DNA of 46,579 bases from Gillisia sp. (GTDB lineage Bacteria > Bacteroidota > Bacteroidia > Flavobacteriales > Flavobacteriaceae): the NCBI GenBank assembly GCA_024635655.1, contig JAGXIL010000077.1, forward strand, positions 1 to 46,579, read 5' to 3'. Position numbers and translations under genes: made by a program. Under the pieces are notes generated by a model, which was given only the letters and a program-made list of their open reading frames with translations, did not search any database and was not told the origin of the DNA. How positions within the stretch are numbered: the stretch's first letter is position 1; the number at the start of each line of letters is the position of its first letter. Below are positions 7,204-13,536 of this stretch, in pieces.

Positions 7204-8448
7204 ATGAAAAAGGAAATTGCAGATATTTTAATTATTGGTGCAGGCCCATCGGGAATGGTTTCGGCCTCTTATCTTCACAGTCAGGGAATTAGGGTTATGG
7301 TTGTTGAAAAAGCTACCTTTCCAAGATTCAATATTGGAGAAAGTCTCCTCCCCCAGTGTATGGATAATTTAGAAGAAGCAGGACTTCTGGATGCGGTTAA
7401 AAAAGCAGGTTTTCAGAAGAAGTTTGGTGCCCGGTTCGTTAAACAGAATCAGGTAGGGGAATTTGATTTTAGCCGGAAATTCGGGAGTGGCTGGGACTGG
7501 ACCTGGCAGGTTCCCCGTGCCGACTTTGATATGGTATTAGCTGAAGAAGTTAAACGCAAGGGAGTTGATATGAAATTCAATACTGAAGTGATTAAAGTGG
7601 AATTTAACCGAAGCAGTTCTGTCACCACTATTAGAACGGCGGAAGGAGTAACTTCTGAAATTCACTCCGGATTCATTATTGATGCCAGCGGATTTGGGAG
7701 GGTACTTGCCCGACAGCTTAACCTCGAGGCAAAACCGCAAATTGCAGCTCATTCCTCTATTTTTACTCATATTAAAGAAACCCACAGGCCAAAAGGCAAG
7801 GAAGGGGAACTCATTACCTTTGAAGTTCTGGATACCGGGGTGTGGTTCTGGTATTTCCCGTTTTCCAATGGAAATTCGAGTCTGGGGTTTGTGGCACCCA
7901 ATATTTGGTTTGATGATTTCTCAGAAGATACCGGCCTTGCCATGAAGGAGATGATCTCGAAACTCGATTTTTATGAAGACAGGTTTGACAATTATCCCTT
8001 TTTATTTAAGCCACAAAAGATCGCTAATATTTCAAAAAATGTAACGCAATTATACGGAAAGGGATTCGTACTTACCGGAAACAGTGCAGAGTTCCTGGAC
8101 CCTGTTTTTTCTTCCGGAGTTTCCTTTGCCACAGCTTCCGGATTACTGGCCGCAAAACTTGCCGTAAAGCAAATAAGAAACGAAGAAGTTGATTGGCAGG
8201 ACGCCTATGTAGATCACCTTCAGCGCGGAATTGATGTTTTCTCTACTTATGTAAAGGAATGGTATTCCGGAAATTTGCAAAAGATCATTTTTCACCCCTC
8301 TCCCCGTCCCGAGATCAAAGCACAAATTTGTGCGGTGCTTGCAGGTTATGTTTGGGATGAGACCAATCCATTTGTGAAAAAGCATGCGCATATCGTGAAG
8401 AACTTTGCCAGGATCATTGAAATGGAAGAAAATCAGATAAAAGTTTGA
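7204..8448 (+). CDS. flavin-dependent halogenase-like FAD oxidoreductase
   Basis: A 414-residue flavoprotein. I start at the ATG at 7204 (M-K-K-E-I-A-D-I-L-I-I-G); an in-frame ATG at 7153 adds 17 unlike residues. Motifs: GAGPSG for FAD, FNIGESLLPQ, a Lys in GFQKKFGARF at the position of the halogenase lysine, GWDWTWQVPRADFD resembling the WxWxIP halogenase signature, and FLDPVFSSG matching the Fx.Px.SxG halogenase motif. The family halogenates phenols, pyrroles or tryptophan using FADH2, chloride and O2. Next to a tyrosine ammonia-lyase and pigment operon, the likely role is chlorination or oxidation of the aryl head of the pigment. Related non-halogenating oxidoreductases share most motifs, so activity is not certain. 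Confidence 0.78.
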   Translation: MKKEIADILIIGAGPSGMVSASYLHSQGIRVMVVEKATFPRFNIGESLLPQCMDNLEEAGLLDAVKKAGFQKKFGARFVKQNQVGEFDFSRKFGSGWDWTWQVPRADFDMVLAEEVKRKGVDMKFNTEVIKVEFNRSSSVTTIRTAEGVTSEIHSGFIIDASGFGRVLARQLNLEAKPQIAAHSSIFTHIKETHRPKGKEGELITFEVLDTGVWFWYFPFSNGNSSLGFVAPNIWFDDFSEDTGLAMKEMISKLDFYEDRFDNYPFLFKPQKIANISKNVTQLYGKGFVLTGNSAEFLDPVFSSGVSFATASGLLAAKLAVKQIRNEEVDWQDAYVDHLQRGIDVFSTYVKEWYSGNLQKIIFHPSPRPEIKAQICAVLAGYVWDETNPFVKKHAHIVKNFARIIEMEENQIKV

Positions 8449-8520
8449 AAAGGTAAAAATCTGATGTCAAAGCATTTACTTTTAATGCAGTAATTTATGC
8501 TGAAAAATCTTTTAAAAGGT

Positions 8521-8551
8521 TTGCATGATAAATAGGTAAAAGTTACATTTG
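8521..8551 (+). promoter_or_regulatory. promoter of tRNA-Ser
   Basis: TTG at 8521-8523, a 20-nt spacer, then TACATTTG at 8544-8551: the Bacteroidota housekeeping promoter pattern TTG-N19/20-TAnnTTTG. It lies 35 nt before the mature tRNA 5' end. The same layout precedes tRNA-Arg at 13043-13072. Confidence 0.7.
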
Positions 8552-8552
8552 C

Positions 8553-8579
8553 AACCGCAAAAATAGTTGCGTAGTTCAT
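8553..8579 (+). pseudogene. relic of a tRNA-Arg-like 5' end in the tRNA-Ser leader
   Basis: The stretch from the -7 element through GTAGTTCA closely follows the tRNA-Arg locus at 13065-13098 (TTTGCA, CCGC, AAAAT, GCGTAG, TCA in the same order, with a few substitutions and one indel). It therefore looks like a promoter plus the first 14 or so nt of a tRNA gene, now acting only as leader for tRNA-Ser. No D-loop or later tRNA parts follow. Confidence 0.45.
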
Positions 8580-8585
8580 TTACAG

Positions 8586-8670
8586 GGAGAGTTGCCAGAG
8601 TGGTTAATGGAGCAGTTTGCTAAACTGTCGACGAGCAATTGTCGCATGAGTTCGAATCTCATACTCTCCG
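8586..8670 (+). tRNA. tRNA-Ser (GCT)
   Basis: The acceptor GGAGAGT (8586-8592) pairs with ACTCTCC (8663-8669), discriminator G 8670. The anticodon loop reads TTGCTAA, giving anticodon GCT. A long variable arm (CGACGAGCAATTGTCGC region) is typical of class II tRNA-Ser, and the T arm contains GAGTTCGAATCTC. CCA is not encoded. 85 nt in all. Confidence 0.95.
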
Positions 8671-8678
8671 CTTATTTG

Positions 8679-8720
8679 GTTTCAGGTTTAAAGTTTCAGG
8701 TTTAAAGTTTCAGGTTTAAA
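8679..8720 (+). repeat. three tandem copies of a 14-bp unit
   Basis: The unit GTTTCAGGTTTAAA is repeated exactly three times (8679-8692, 8693-8706, 8707-8720) directly after tRNA-Ser. No coding or terminator role is apparent. It begins a repeat-rich stretch that continues to tRNA-Pro and probably arose by slippage. Confidence 0.9.
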
Positions 8721-8739
8721 GTTTTTATTCGTAGACCAA

Positions 8740-8956
8740 TTGGAATTTGAAATTTTGTTTTACAGCGCAAGCTGTTGGAATTTGAAATATTGATTTTTAC
8801 AGCGCAAGCTGTTGTCGCGAGGTGTAGCCCTTCGATGCGTCTCTAGCGAGACTTACTCAGGACAGGCTCCGCCCGGTTATCGCGCCTGCTTTGGGAGCAG
8901 TCTATTGGAATTTGGAATTTGAAATATTGATTTTTACAGCGCAAGCTGTTGTCGCG
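8740..8956 (+). repeat. direct repeats with a GCAA-loop hairpin upstream of tRNA-Pro
   Basis: A 45-bp sequence occurs identically at 8775-8819 and 8912-8956, and a shorter diverged copy lies at about 8740-8776. Each copy carries the small hairpin ACAGC-GCAA-GCTGT (8762-8775, 8799-8812, 8936-8949), a five-base stem with a GNRA-type loop. The two full copies end inside the tRNA-Pro acceptor and its pseudogene, so the duplication unit included the start of the tRNA gene. Confidence 0.85.
8818..8900 (+). pseudogene. truncated tRNA-Pro copy interrupted by a 43-bp insert
   Basis: 8818-8828 matches the first 11 nt of tRNA-Pro with one G-to-A change, and 8872-8900 matches its D-arm and anticodon arm (CCTGCTTTGGGAGCAG) exactly. 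In between, 43 bp (8829-8871) replaces the 4 nt GTAG of the real gene. The variable loop, T arm and acceptor 3' strand are missing, so it cannot be a working tRNA. The insert contains GCGTCTCTAGCGAGAC, itself an inverted repeat. Confidence 0.8.
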
Positions 8957-9029
8957 GGGTGTAGCGTAGCCCGGTTATCGCGCCTGCTTTGGGAGCAGGA
9001 GGCCGCAGGTTCGAATCCTGCCACCCCGA
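8955..9029 (+). tRNA. tRNA-Pro (TGG)
   Basis: The acceptor CGGGGTG (8955-8961) pairs with CACCCCG (9022-9028), discriminator A 9029. The anticodon arm CCTGC-TTTGGGA-GCAGG gives anticodon TGG. The T arm is GCAGGTTCGAATCCTGC. CCA is not encoded. A partial copy lies 137 bp upstream. Confidence 0.95.
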
Positions 9030-9032
9030 CTT

Positions 9033-9070
9033 AAAAAGCCTGATACATTAAATATGTGTTAGGCTTTTTT
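9033..9070 (+). terminator. rho-independent terminator after tRNA-Pro
   Basis: AAAAAGCCTgATACAT pairs with ATGTgTTAGGCTTTTT around a short AT loop and ends in a run of T. It lies directly after tRNA-Pro on the same strand. Confidence 0.85.
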
Positions 9071-9399
9071 GATATTATAAATTTTGATGTGGTCCTTTTG
9101 TCCCCAACAATACTAATTACCTAAATGAATGATTTTCAGAACAGGCATAGAAATAGTAATTCTTTTTTTTGTTTAATATCATCTAAAATGGCACCTGTTC
9201 GGTTATCTAATCGATTACCTTTTTTTCTTAACTTTCCGTAGCTTCTAAATAAAATTAAACGGTTGTTTTATGTAAGGTGTTGAAAATTAATGGAAATGAA
9301 TATATAACATAGGGCAGCGTGTTATAACCTTGCTACTACCCTCTTCCTTAAGTTATTAGAACTACTCTGAGCTTTGGTAAATTTCTTTTATATTAGGAT
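9071..9399. other. intergenic stretch, no feature seen
   Basis: 329 bp between the tRNA-Pro terminator and the lipoprotein gene. AT-rich, with stops in all frames and no hairpin or clear TAnnTTTG promoter that I could find. The lipoprotein promoter must lie here but is not recognisable. Confidence 0.5.
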
Positions 9400-9900
9400 A
9401 TGAAATATTTTGTTCCCATTATTTTATTCTTTTTGATCGCCTCGTGTAAAAATGCCAATTCTAATTCCAATGATAATTCGGAATTACTCGATATAGCATT
9501 TTCAGATCACAAGGATGTTGAATACCTTCAGGACTTTGAAAAAATTTCTGATACTTCCTATGTAAAATCCGGGAATGAACCTACACACCGCATAACGGAA
9601 TTAAAAAAAAATGATAAAACTTTAATTCTTTTTTCAAAGATCCAGCTCGATACAGAAAGAAATGAGGTCTATTCTATTCTTGACACAATACAGGTTAAAA
9701 ATCTAAGACCAGATCAACGTATAACAATTGGATATTGTGAAATGGAGAATTCTCTGATGGAAGAAATAATCGCCATAGTTGAACGATCTAACAAAGACAC
9801 TATCCGAAATATCATAAAAGCATGGAAAGCAAATTCTGCAAACAATAAGATAGAACTAATTGAAAACTTGGCAAATATTACCTGCTTAAAAGAAAAGTAA
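9400..9900 (+). CDS. hypothetical lipoprotein
   Basis: 166 residues. The N-terminus is a short hydrophobic signal (residues 1-15) ending in the lipobox LIASC, so Cys16 is the predicted lipidated residue. Next comes an Asn/Ser-rich linker (about 17-28), then a polar domain without motifs I recognise; two Cys near the C-terminal half (YCEMEN and ITCLKE) could form a disulfide. It stands alone, between the tRNA cluster and dodecin. Predicted location is the periplasm or outer membrane. No function can be assigned. Confidence 0.75.
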   Translation: MKYFVPIILFFLIASCKNANSNSNDNSELLDIAFSDHKDVEYLQDFEKISDTSYVKSGNEPTHRITELKKNDKTLILFSKIQLDTERNEVYSILDTIQVKNLRPDQRITIGYCEMENSLMEEIIAIVERSNKDTIRNIIKAWKANSANNKIELIENLANITCLKEK

Positions 9901-10268
9901 TTTATACTCTGTATAATATCGGTTGAGTTAATTAATGGGTTGTATGGTAAAAGTATAAATAAGATATTCGGCCAGGCTACAATATTAGCCTCTTATATCA
10001 ACAAGCCATTCAATGCAGACACAGAAGAGGATACTAAAAGGTTATATAAGTAGTATAGACAAGGTGAAATGAAACTTATTCGACCATAGAAGATGAAAAG
10101 TATTATTATGGTTAAATTAAAACCGGGAAATTTACTTTTTAAAAAAGTAGTTTCTTCCCTTATAGTTCCTTCCTGCTGCTCTTTAATCTTATGTTAATCA
10201 CTTGGTTAAGGTTGTGTAATTTCTTATTTTAAAGCTGAAACTAATGTTTAACCATAAAATTAAAGATC
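9901..10268. other. intergenic stretch, no gene seen
   Basis: 368 bp between the lipoprotein and dodecin genes. Only very short open frames occur. A palindromic TACTTTTTAAAAAAGTA lies near 10132-10150 but lacks the shape of a terminator. Nothing else stands out. Confidence 0.45.
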
Positions 10269-10475
10269 ATGAGTATTGTAAAAGTAATTGAAGTTATTGC
10301 CTCGTCTGAACAAAGTTTTGATGATGCCACGAATCGTGCGTTACAGGAAGCAGCTAAAAGCGTTAAGAATATTAAATCTATTTATATTAAAGAGATGAAT
10401 GCCAAGGTTGAGAACAATAAGATCGTTTCTTATGGGGTAAATGCCAAAATATCATTTACTGTGGGAGAATTGTAG
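10269..10475 (+). CDS. dodecin (flavin-binding storage protein)
   Basis: A 68-residue dodecin: a small beta-alpha-beta-beta protein that assembles into a hollow dodecamer and binds flavin dimers. Features that fit are the N-terminal VKVIEV strand, the SFDDATNRALQEAAKS helix and the following strands ending FTVGEL. Length is typical. In most members a Trp stacks against the flavin; the matching segment here reads IKSIYIKEM with no Trp anywhere in the protein, so ligand mode may differ. It is monocistronic, closed by a strong hairpin at 10501-10537. Confidence 0.88.
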   Translation: MSIVKVIEVIASSEQSFDDATNRALQEAAKSVKNIKSIYIKEMNAKVENNKIVSYGVNAKISFTVGEL

Positions 10476-10500
10476 ACCTTTTAGTTTGTAAACCCACGAA

Positions 10501-10537
10501 ATAAATTGTGCCGGATCTTTTTTCCGGCACAATTTAT
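10501..10537. terminator. bidirectional terminator between dodecin and glucokinase genes
   Basis: A perfect 15-bp stem, ATAAATTGTGCCGGA (10501-10515) with TCCGGCACAATTTAT (10523-10537), loop TCTTTTT. T-rich sequence follows on the plus strand. Dodecin ends at 10475 on plus and glucokinase at 10560 on minus, so it can serve both. Confidence 0.85.
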
Positions 10538-10559
10538 TTTATTTAAATACTCTAAGTTT

Positions 10560-11642
10560 TTAGTCCATATCATTTAGTTGCATTGCCGCGTATATCGCAG
10601 TGCCTAATTTCGGAGCGTGTTGATTAACTATAAGTTTTACCGGTATTCTTTCCAGGAGTGGGTTCATTCTGTTTACATCTAGGAAATTATCGATAAAAAC
10701 CTGCTTGTCAAATGAGTGAAGAATTTTTGGCACTATTCCCCCTCCTATAAAAATTCCTCCCGTTGCCTTGAATTTTAATGCCACCTGGCCCATTTCTACA
10801 GCGAGATATCTGGTGAATAGATTTAATGTTTCCGTTGAAGCTGGATAATTGCCTTCTTTTGCTGAAGAACTAATTACTGCCGCAGGGTCATCATTTTCAA
10901 TTCGCTCTTTGAACCATTGCGGTTCTTCGATTTGATGATGAAGTATATAAAATTTATAAATGTTATAAATACCTGCTCCGGACAAAATTCTTTCCCAGCT
11001 TACATGTCCAAATTCCTTTTGCAGATGTTTTAAAAATAAAATGTCAAATTCATTGCGGGGAGAAAAATCGCAATGACCACCTTCAGTAGCAAAAGGATGA
11101 TAGGCTTTCCTATCCCAAAATAAGCCTGCTTCCCCTAATCCTGTCCCGGGAGAAACAATTGCGGCATTACCTTTTATCAGCTCCCCTTCCTTTATTTCTT
11201 TAAAATCTTCTTTGTTTAAACCAGCCAGTCCATATGCATTTGCTTCCAGGTCGTTAATCACTGTTACATACTTCACTCCCAGTTCCTGCCTGATTTCGTT
11301 TTCATCAATAACCCAGGAGAAATTTGTGCCTGAAACCCTTCCTTCAATTACCGGTCCCGCTACTCCAAGGCATATGCTGTCTATTTCCGGTAGATCCTTG
11401 GTTTTAAAAGAGTGAAATAACTCGAAGAAAGATGAAAATTCTTTAGTGGCAAAGGACTTTTCCATGATGGGCTCAAGAGTATTATACTTTAAATGATATA
11501 AAGCGAGGTTTGCTTTAGTGCCTCCTATATCTGCTGCCATAATCACTCCTTCCAAATTCTTGTTCAACGCTTTATTACTGAAGGAAAAGGGAATGAAATG
11601 ATGGTTGGAGTGTTTTAATTTTATGGGTGCAGATTTCATCAT
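10560..11642 (-). CDS. glk: glucokinase
   Basis: A 360-residue glucokinase of the bacterial Glk family (PF02685 type), which phosphorylates glucose with ATP to glucose-6-phosphate. Seen: the phosphate-binding MAADIGGTKANLAL, VAGPVIEGRV, the catalytic Asp in VINDLEANAYG, SPGTGLGEAGL and the C-terminal GGIFIGGGIVPKI. E. coli Glk is 321 residues; the extra 34 residues precede MAADIGGTK. The true start may be internal, at that Met, or the extension may be genuine as in other Bacteroidota. The gene stands alone. It fits functionally with the alpha-glucosidase, trehalose-synthase-like and glycogen phosphorylase genes elsewhere in the window. Confidence 0.9.
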   Translation of the reverse strand: MMKSAPIKLKHSNHHFIPFSFSNKALNKNLEGVIMAADIGGTKANLALYHLKYNTLEPIMEKSFATKEFSSFFELFHSFKTKDLPEIDSICLGVAGPVIEGRVSGTNFSWVIDENEIRQELGVKYVTVINDLEANAYGLAGLNKEDFKEIKEGELIKGNAAIVSPGTGLGEAGLFWDRKAYHPFATEGGHCDFSPRNEFDILFLKHLQKEFGHVSWERILSGAGIYNIYKFYILHHQIEEPQWFKERIENDDPAAVISSSAKEGNYPASTETLNLFTRYLAVEMGQVALKFKATGGIFIGGGIVPKILHSFDKQVFIDNFLDVNRMNPLLERIPVKLIVNQHAPKLGTAIYAAMQLNDMD

Positions 11643-11659
11643 AGATCATTATTGTTTGG

Positions 11660-11667
11660 CAAAGATA
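11660..11667 (-). promoter_or_regulatory. possible -7 element for glucokinase
   Basis: The minus strand reads TATCTTTG, matching TAnnTTTG, 18 bp before the first ATG. No TTG at the right distance upstream was found, so it is weak evidence. Confidence 0.35.
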
Positions 11668-12153
11668 AATAACCTAATCCCAATGTCCTGAAATTAAATC
11701 GTGGTGAAGTATAAAATTTGCTGTAGTAAAGACCGGGTAAAACAGAAACAGGTAGGCCTCGCCTACCTGTTTCCAGTAAGGATGCGGATTCACTCTTCCA
11801 AAATTTTTTGATCGATTAAGATAAAAAAACTAATTCCGTAGCACTCTCCTTATCCTCTACAGTTTAACCAATAAAGGTTAACTTATTTTTTAAAATAAGA
11901 GCATCGCTCTAATATCGAAACACTAATACCAATTAAGCGCAAATCAATAGTAATTGAAAAATCAATTATTTGATCATGTTGTTTAATACAATCAAATTTA
12001 AACCAAATTTTCTCATAAAAAAACAGGTAATAAAAAATTTTTGAAAATTTTCACATTTAGAAATTATTAGCATAACTTACTTACTGTAAGTAGTTTATGT
12101 GTCTGGATAAGATTAGATTGATACGCATTTTTTATTTTAGCGGAGTTCAGAAA
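11668..12153. other. long intergenic stretch between divergent glk and deoC
   Basis: About 490 bp with no credible gene. It holds a perfect 13-bp hairpin at 11745-11773 (separate entry) and a palindrome TACTTAC-T-GTAAGTA at 12078-12092 that could be an operator for deoC. The rest is AT-rich with many stops. Confidence 0.5.
11745..11773. repeat. perfect 13-bp inverted repeat (hairpin)
   Basis: GAAACAGGTAGGC pairs perfectly with GCCTACCTGTTTC around the loop CTC. It is GC-richer than its surroundings and lacks a following T run, so it is not an ordinary terminator. It lies about 100 bp upstream of glk on the far side from deoC, with no gene adjacent. Confidence 0.85.
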
Positions 12154-12184
12154 TTGAACTGGTTTATTTCCGTAAATATTTTTG
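12154..12184 (+). promoter_or_regulatory. deoC promoter
   Basis: TTG at 12154-12156, a 20-nt spacer and TATTTTTG at 12177-12184 form a full Bacteroidota promoter (TTG-N20-TAnnTTTG). It predicts a leader of about 20 nt before the deoC ATG at 12213. Confidence 0.65.
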
Positions 12185-12212
12185 TAGTTTGGTTTTATAA
12201 TATAAAACCTGA

Positions 12213-12887
12213 ATGGAAAATTTACCGGCGCACAAGCAGCTCAATCAGCACATTGACCATACTTTGTTATCTCCCACAGCAACTCCCGAAGATATAAAGA
12301 TTCATTGCTCTGAAGCTAAATATCACAAGTTCTATGGGGTATGTGTCAATGGCAGTAATGTGGGCTTAGCCGCCTCCATGCTTAAGGATACAGAGATAAA
12401 AATAGTTGCTGTTGTAGGTTTCCCCCTGGGCGCAAACAGTACCGAAGCTAAACTGGCCGAAGCCAAAGATTGTATAGAAAGTGGTGCAGATGAAATAGAT
12501 ATGGTTATTAATATTGGCTTGTTGAAAGCAGGCCACGTAAAAGCTGTAGAACAAGAAATTACTACCATTAAAGAAGGTTTGGAGGATATTGTGCTTAAGG
12601 TAATTATTGAAACCTGCTATCTTACTGATGATGAAAAAAGGGCGGCATGTAAAGCTGCCGTTAATTCTAAAGCAGATTTTGTAAAAACCTCTACCGGTTT
12701 TGGTCCCGCCGGGGCTAACATAGAAGATATTAAAATAATTAAACAGGCAGTTGGTGAAAAATTGCAGATCAAAGCTTCCGGAGGGATCAAAGATTATAAA
12801 GCGGCAATGGAATTCCTTGACCTGGGAGTAACCCGCCTCGGAACCTCTTCCGGGATAGAAATTGTAAGTTCTATAGAAAATGCCTGA
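12213..12887 (+). CDS. deoC: deoxyribose-phosphate aldolase
   Basis: A 224-residue class I aldolase that splits 2-deoxyribose-5-phosphate into glyceraldehyde-3-phosphate and acetaldehyde in deoxynucleoside salvage. Motifs: IDHTLLSPTAT at the N-terminus, YGVCVN, VVGFPLGAN, DEIDMVINIG, IIETCYL, the Schiff-base Lys158 in FVKTSTGFGPAGA, and IKASGGIK with the second active-site Lys. Length is normal. The start at 12213 is supported by a well-formed promoter just upstream. No other deo gene is adjacent, so it is probably transcribed alone. Confidence 0.95.
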   Translation: MENLPAHKQLNQHIDHTLLSPTATPEDIKIHCSEAKYHKFYGVCVNGSNVGLAASMLKDTEIKIVAVVGFPLGANSTEAKLAEAKDCIESGADEIDMVINIGLLKAGHVKAVEQEITTIKEGLEDIVLKVIIETCYLTDDEKRAACKAAVNSKADFVKTSTGFGPAGANIEDIKIIKQAVGEKLQIKASGGIKDYKAAMEFLDLGVTRLGTSSGIEIVSSIENA

Positions 12888-13042
12888 ACTCATTCAAGAC
12901 AATTTCCTGCATTTATAGTGCGTTTAGAGCCTGGCTTCGTTCAGTAAATAAATTAAATTATTAATTTTTTAAGTAAATAAACTGAAGTCTAAGCCATTAA
13001 GTTTCAAACTTCTTCCAATTTATAATTTTACTAAAAAAACGC

Positions 13043-13072
13043 TTGTTTTAAAACTAAAGAAACTTATATTTG
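13043..13072 (+). promoter_or_regulatory. promoter of tRNA-Arg
   Basis: TTG at 13043-13045, 19-nt spacer, TATATTTG at 13065-13072: a textbook TTG-N19-TAnnTTTG promoter, 13 bp before the tRNA 5' end. Confidence 0.75.
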
Positions 13073-13084
13073 CACCGCGAAAAT

Positions 13085-13158
<74 letters not shown>

Positions 13159-13167
13159 CTTCTTTAT

Positions 13168-13206
13168 AAAAGGTTTCAAACTGTTATAGGTTTGAAGCCT
13201 TTTTTT
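13168..13206 (+). terminator. terminator after tRNA-Arg
   Basis: AAAAGGTTTCAAAC pairs with GTTTGAAGCCTTTT (one G-U pair) around TGTTATAG and runs into seven or more T. Confidence 0.85.
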
Positions 13207-13272
13207 AATACAGCTTTTATAAAACTTCTTATTAAGGAAATTTTAATCTATTCCTGAAGTGTCACATTTATA

Positions 13273-13417
13273 TTTTTGCACAAGGGATTGTGAGGAGGAT
13301 TATCTTAAATTCTAATAAGAACTAATCTATCCGGCTAGAGCATCTTGCTAAAAAGCGTGACAGCAAGGTTCAAATCCTGCCGTGCTAACTTATATTATAT
13401 AGGTTTAAAGCCTTTTA
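13273..13417 (+). pseudogene. decayed tRNA gene downstream of tRNA-Arg
   Basis: TATTTTTGCAC (from 13273) resembles the tRNA-Arg -7 element and its following bases. At 13329-13387 a D-arm-like CCGGCTAGAGCA, a damaged anticodon arm, a T-arm-like GGTTCAAATCC and an acceptor-like CCGTGCTA follow in tRNA order. After it, TATAGGTTTAAAGCCTTTT (about 13397-13416) matches the right half of the tRNA-Arg terminator region. Stems do not pair properly and no 5' acceptor is found, so it is a relic. The rest of 13207-13536 shows nothing else. Confidence 0.5.
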
Positions 13418-13536
13418 CGCATAAAATTAACGTGGTGAGACTTATAATGCACATTATTAACTGCGTGATTATAGAGCAAAAACTTTCGTTTCTTTCCTAA
13501 TCGACCTCTACCCGCTTTTTCATTAATTTAAAGATC

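Noticed and set aside
8829..8871. 43-bp insert as an insertion sequence
   Set aside because: Far too short, no transposase and no terminal repeats with target-site duplication that I can see.
11745..11773. Perfect hairpin as rho-independent terminator
   Set aside because: No T run on either strand directly after the stem and no gene ends nearby.
12366..12893. 175-codon minus-strand ORF antisense to deoC
   Set aside because: Fully inside deoC on the other strand; composition (Phe/Tyr/Asn-rich) is that of a shadow frame, and deoC is certain.
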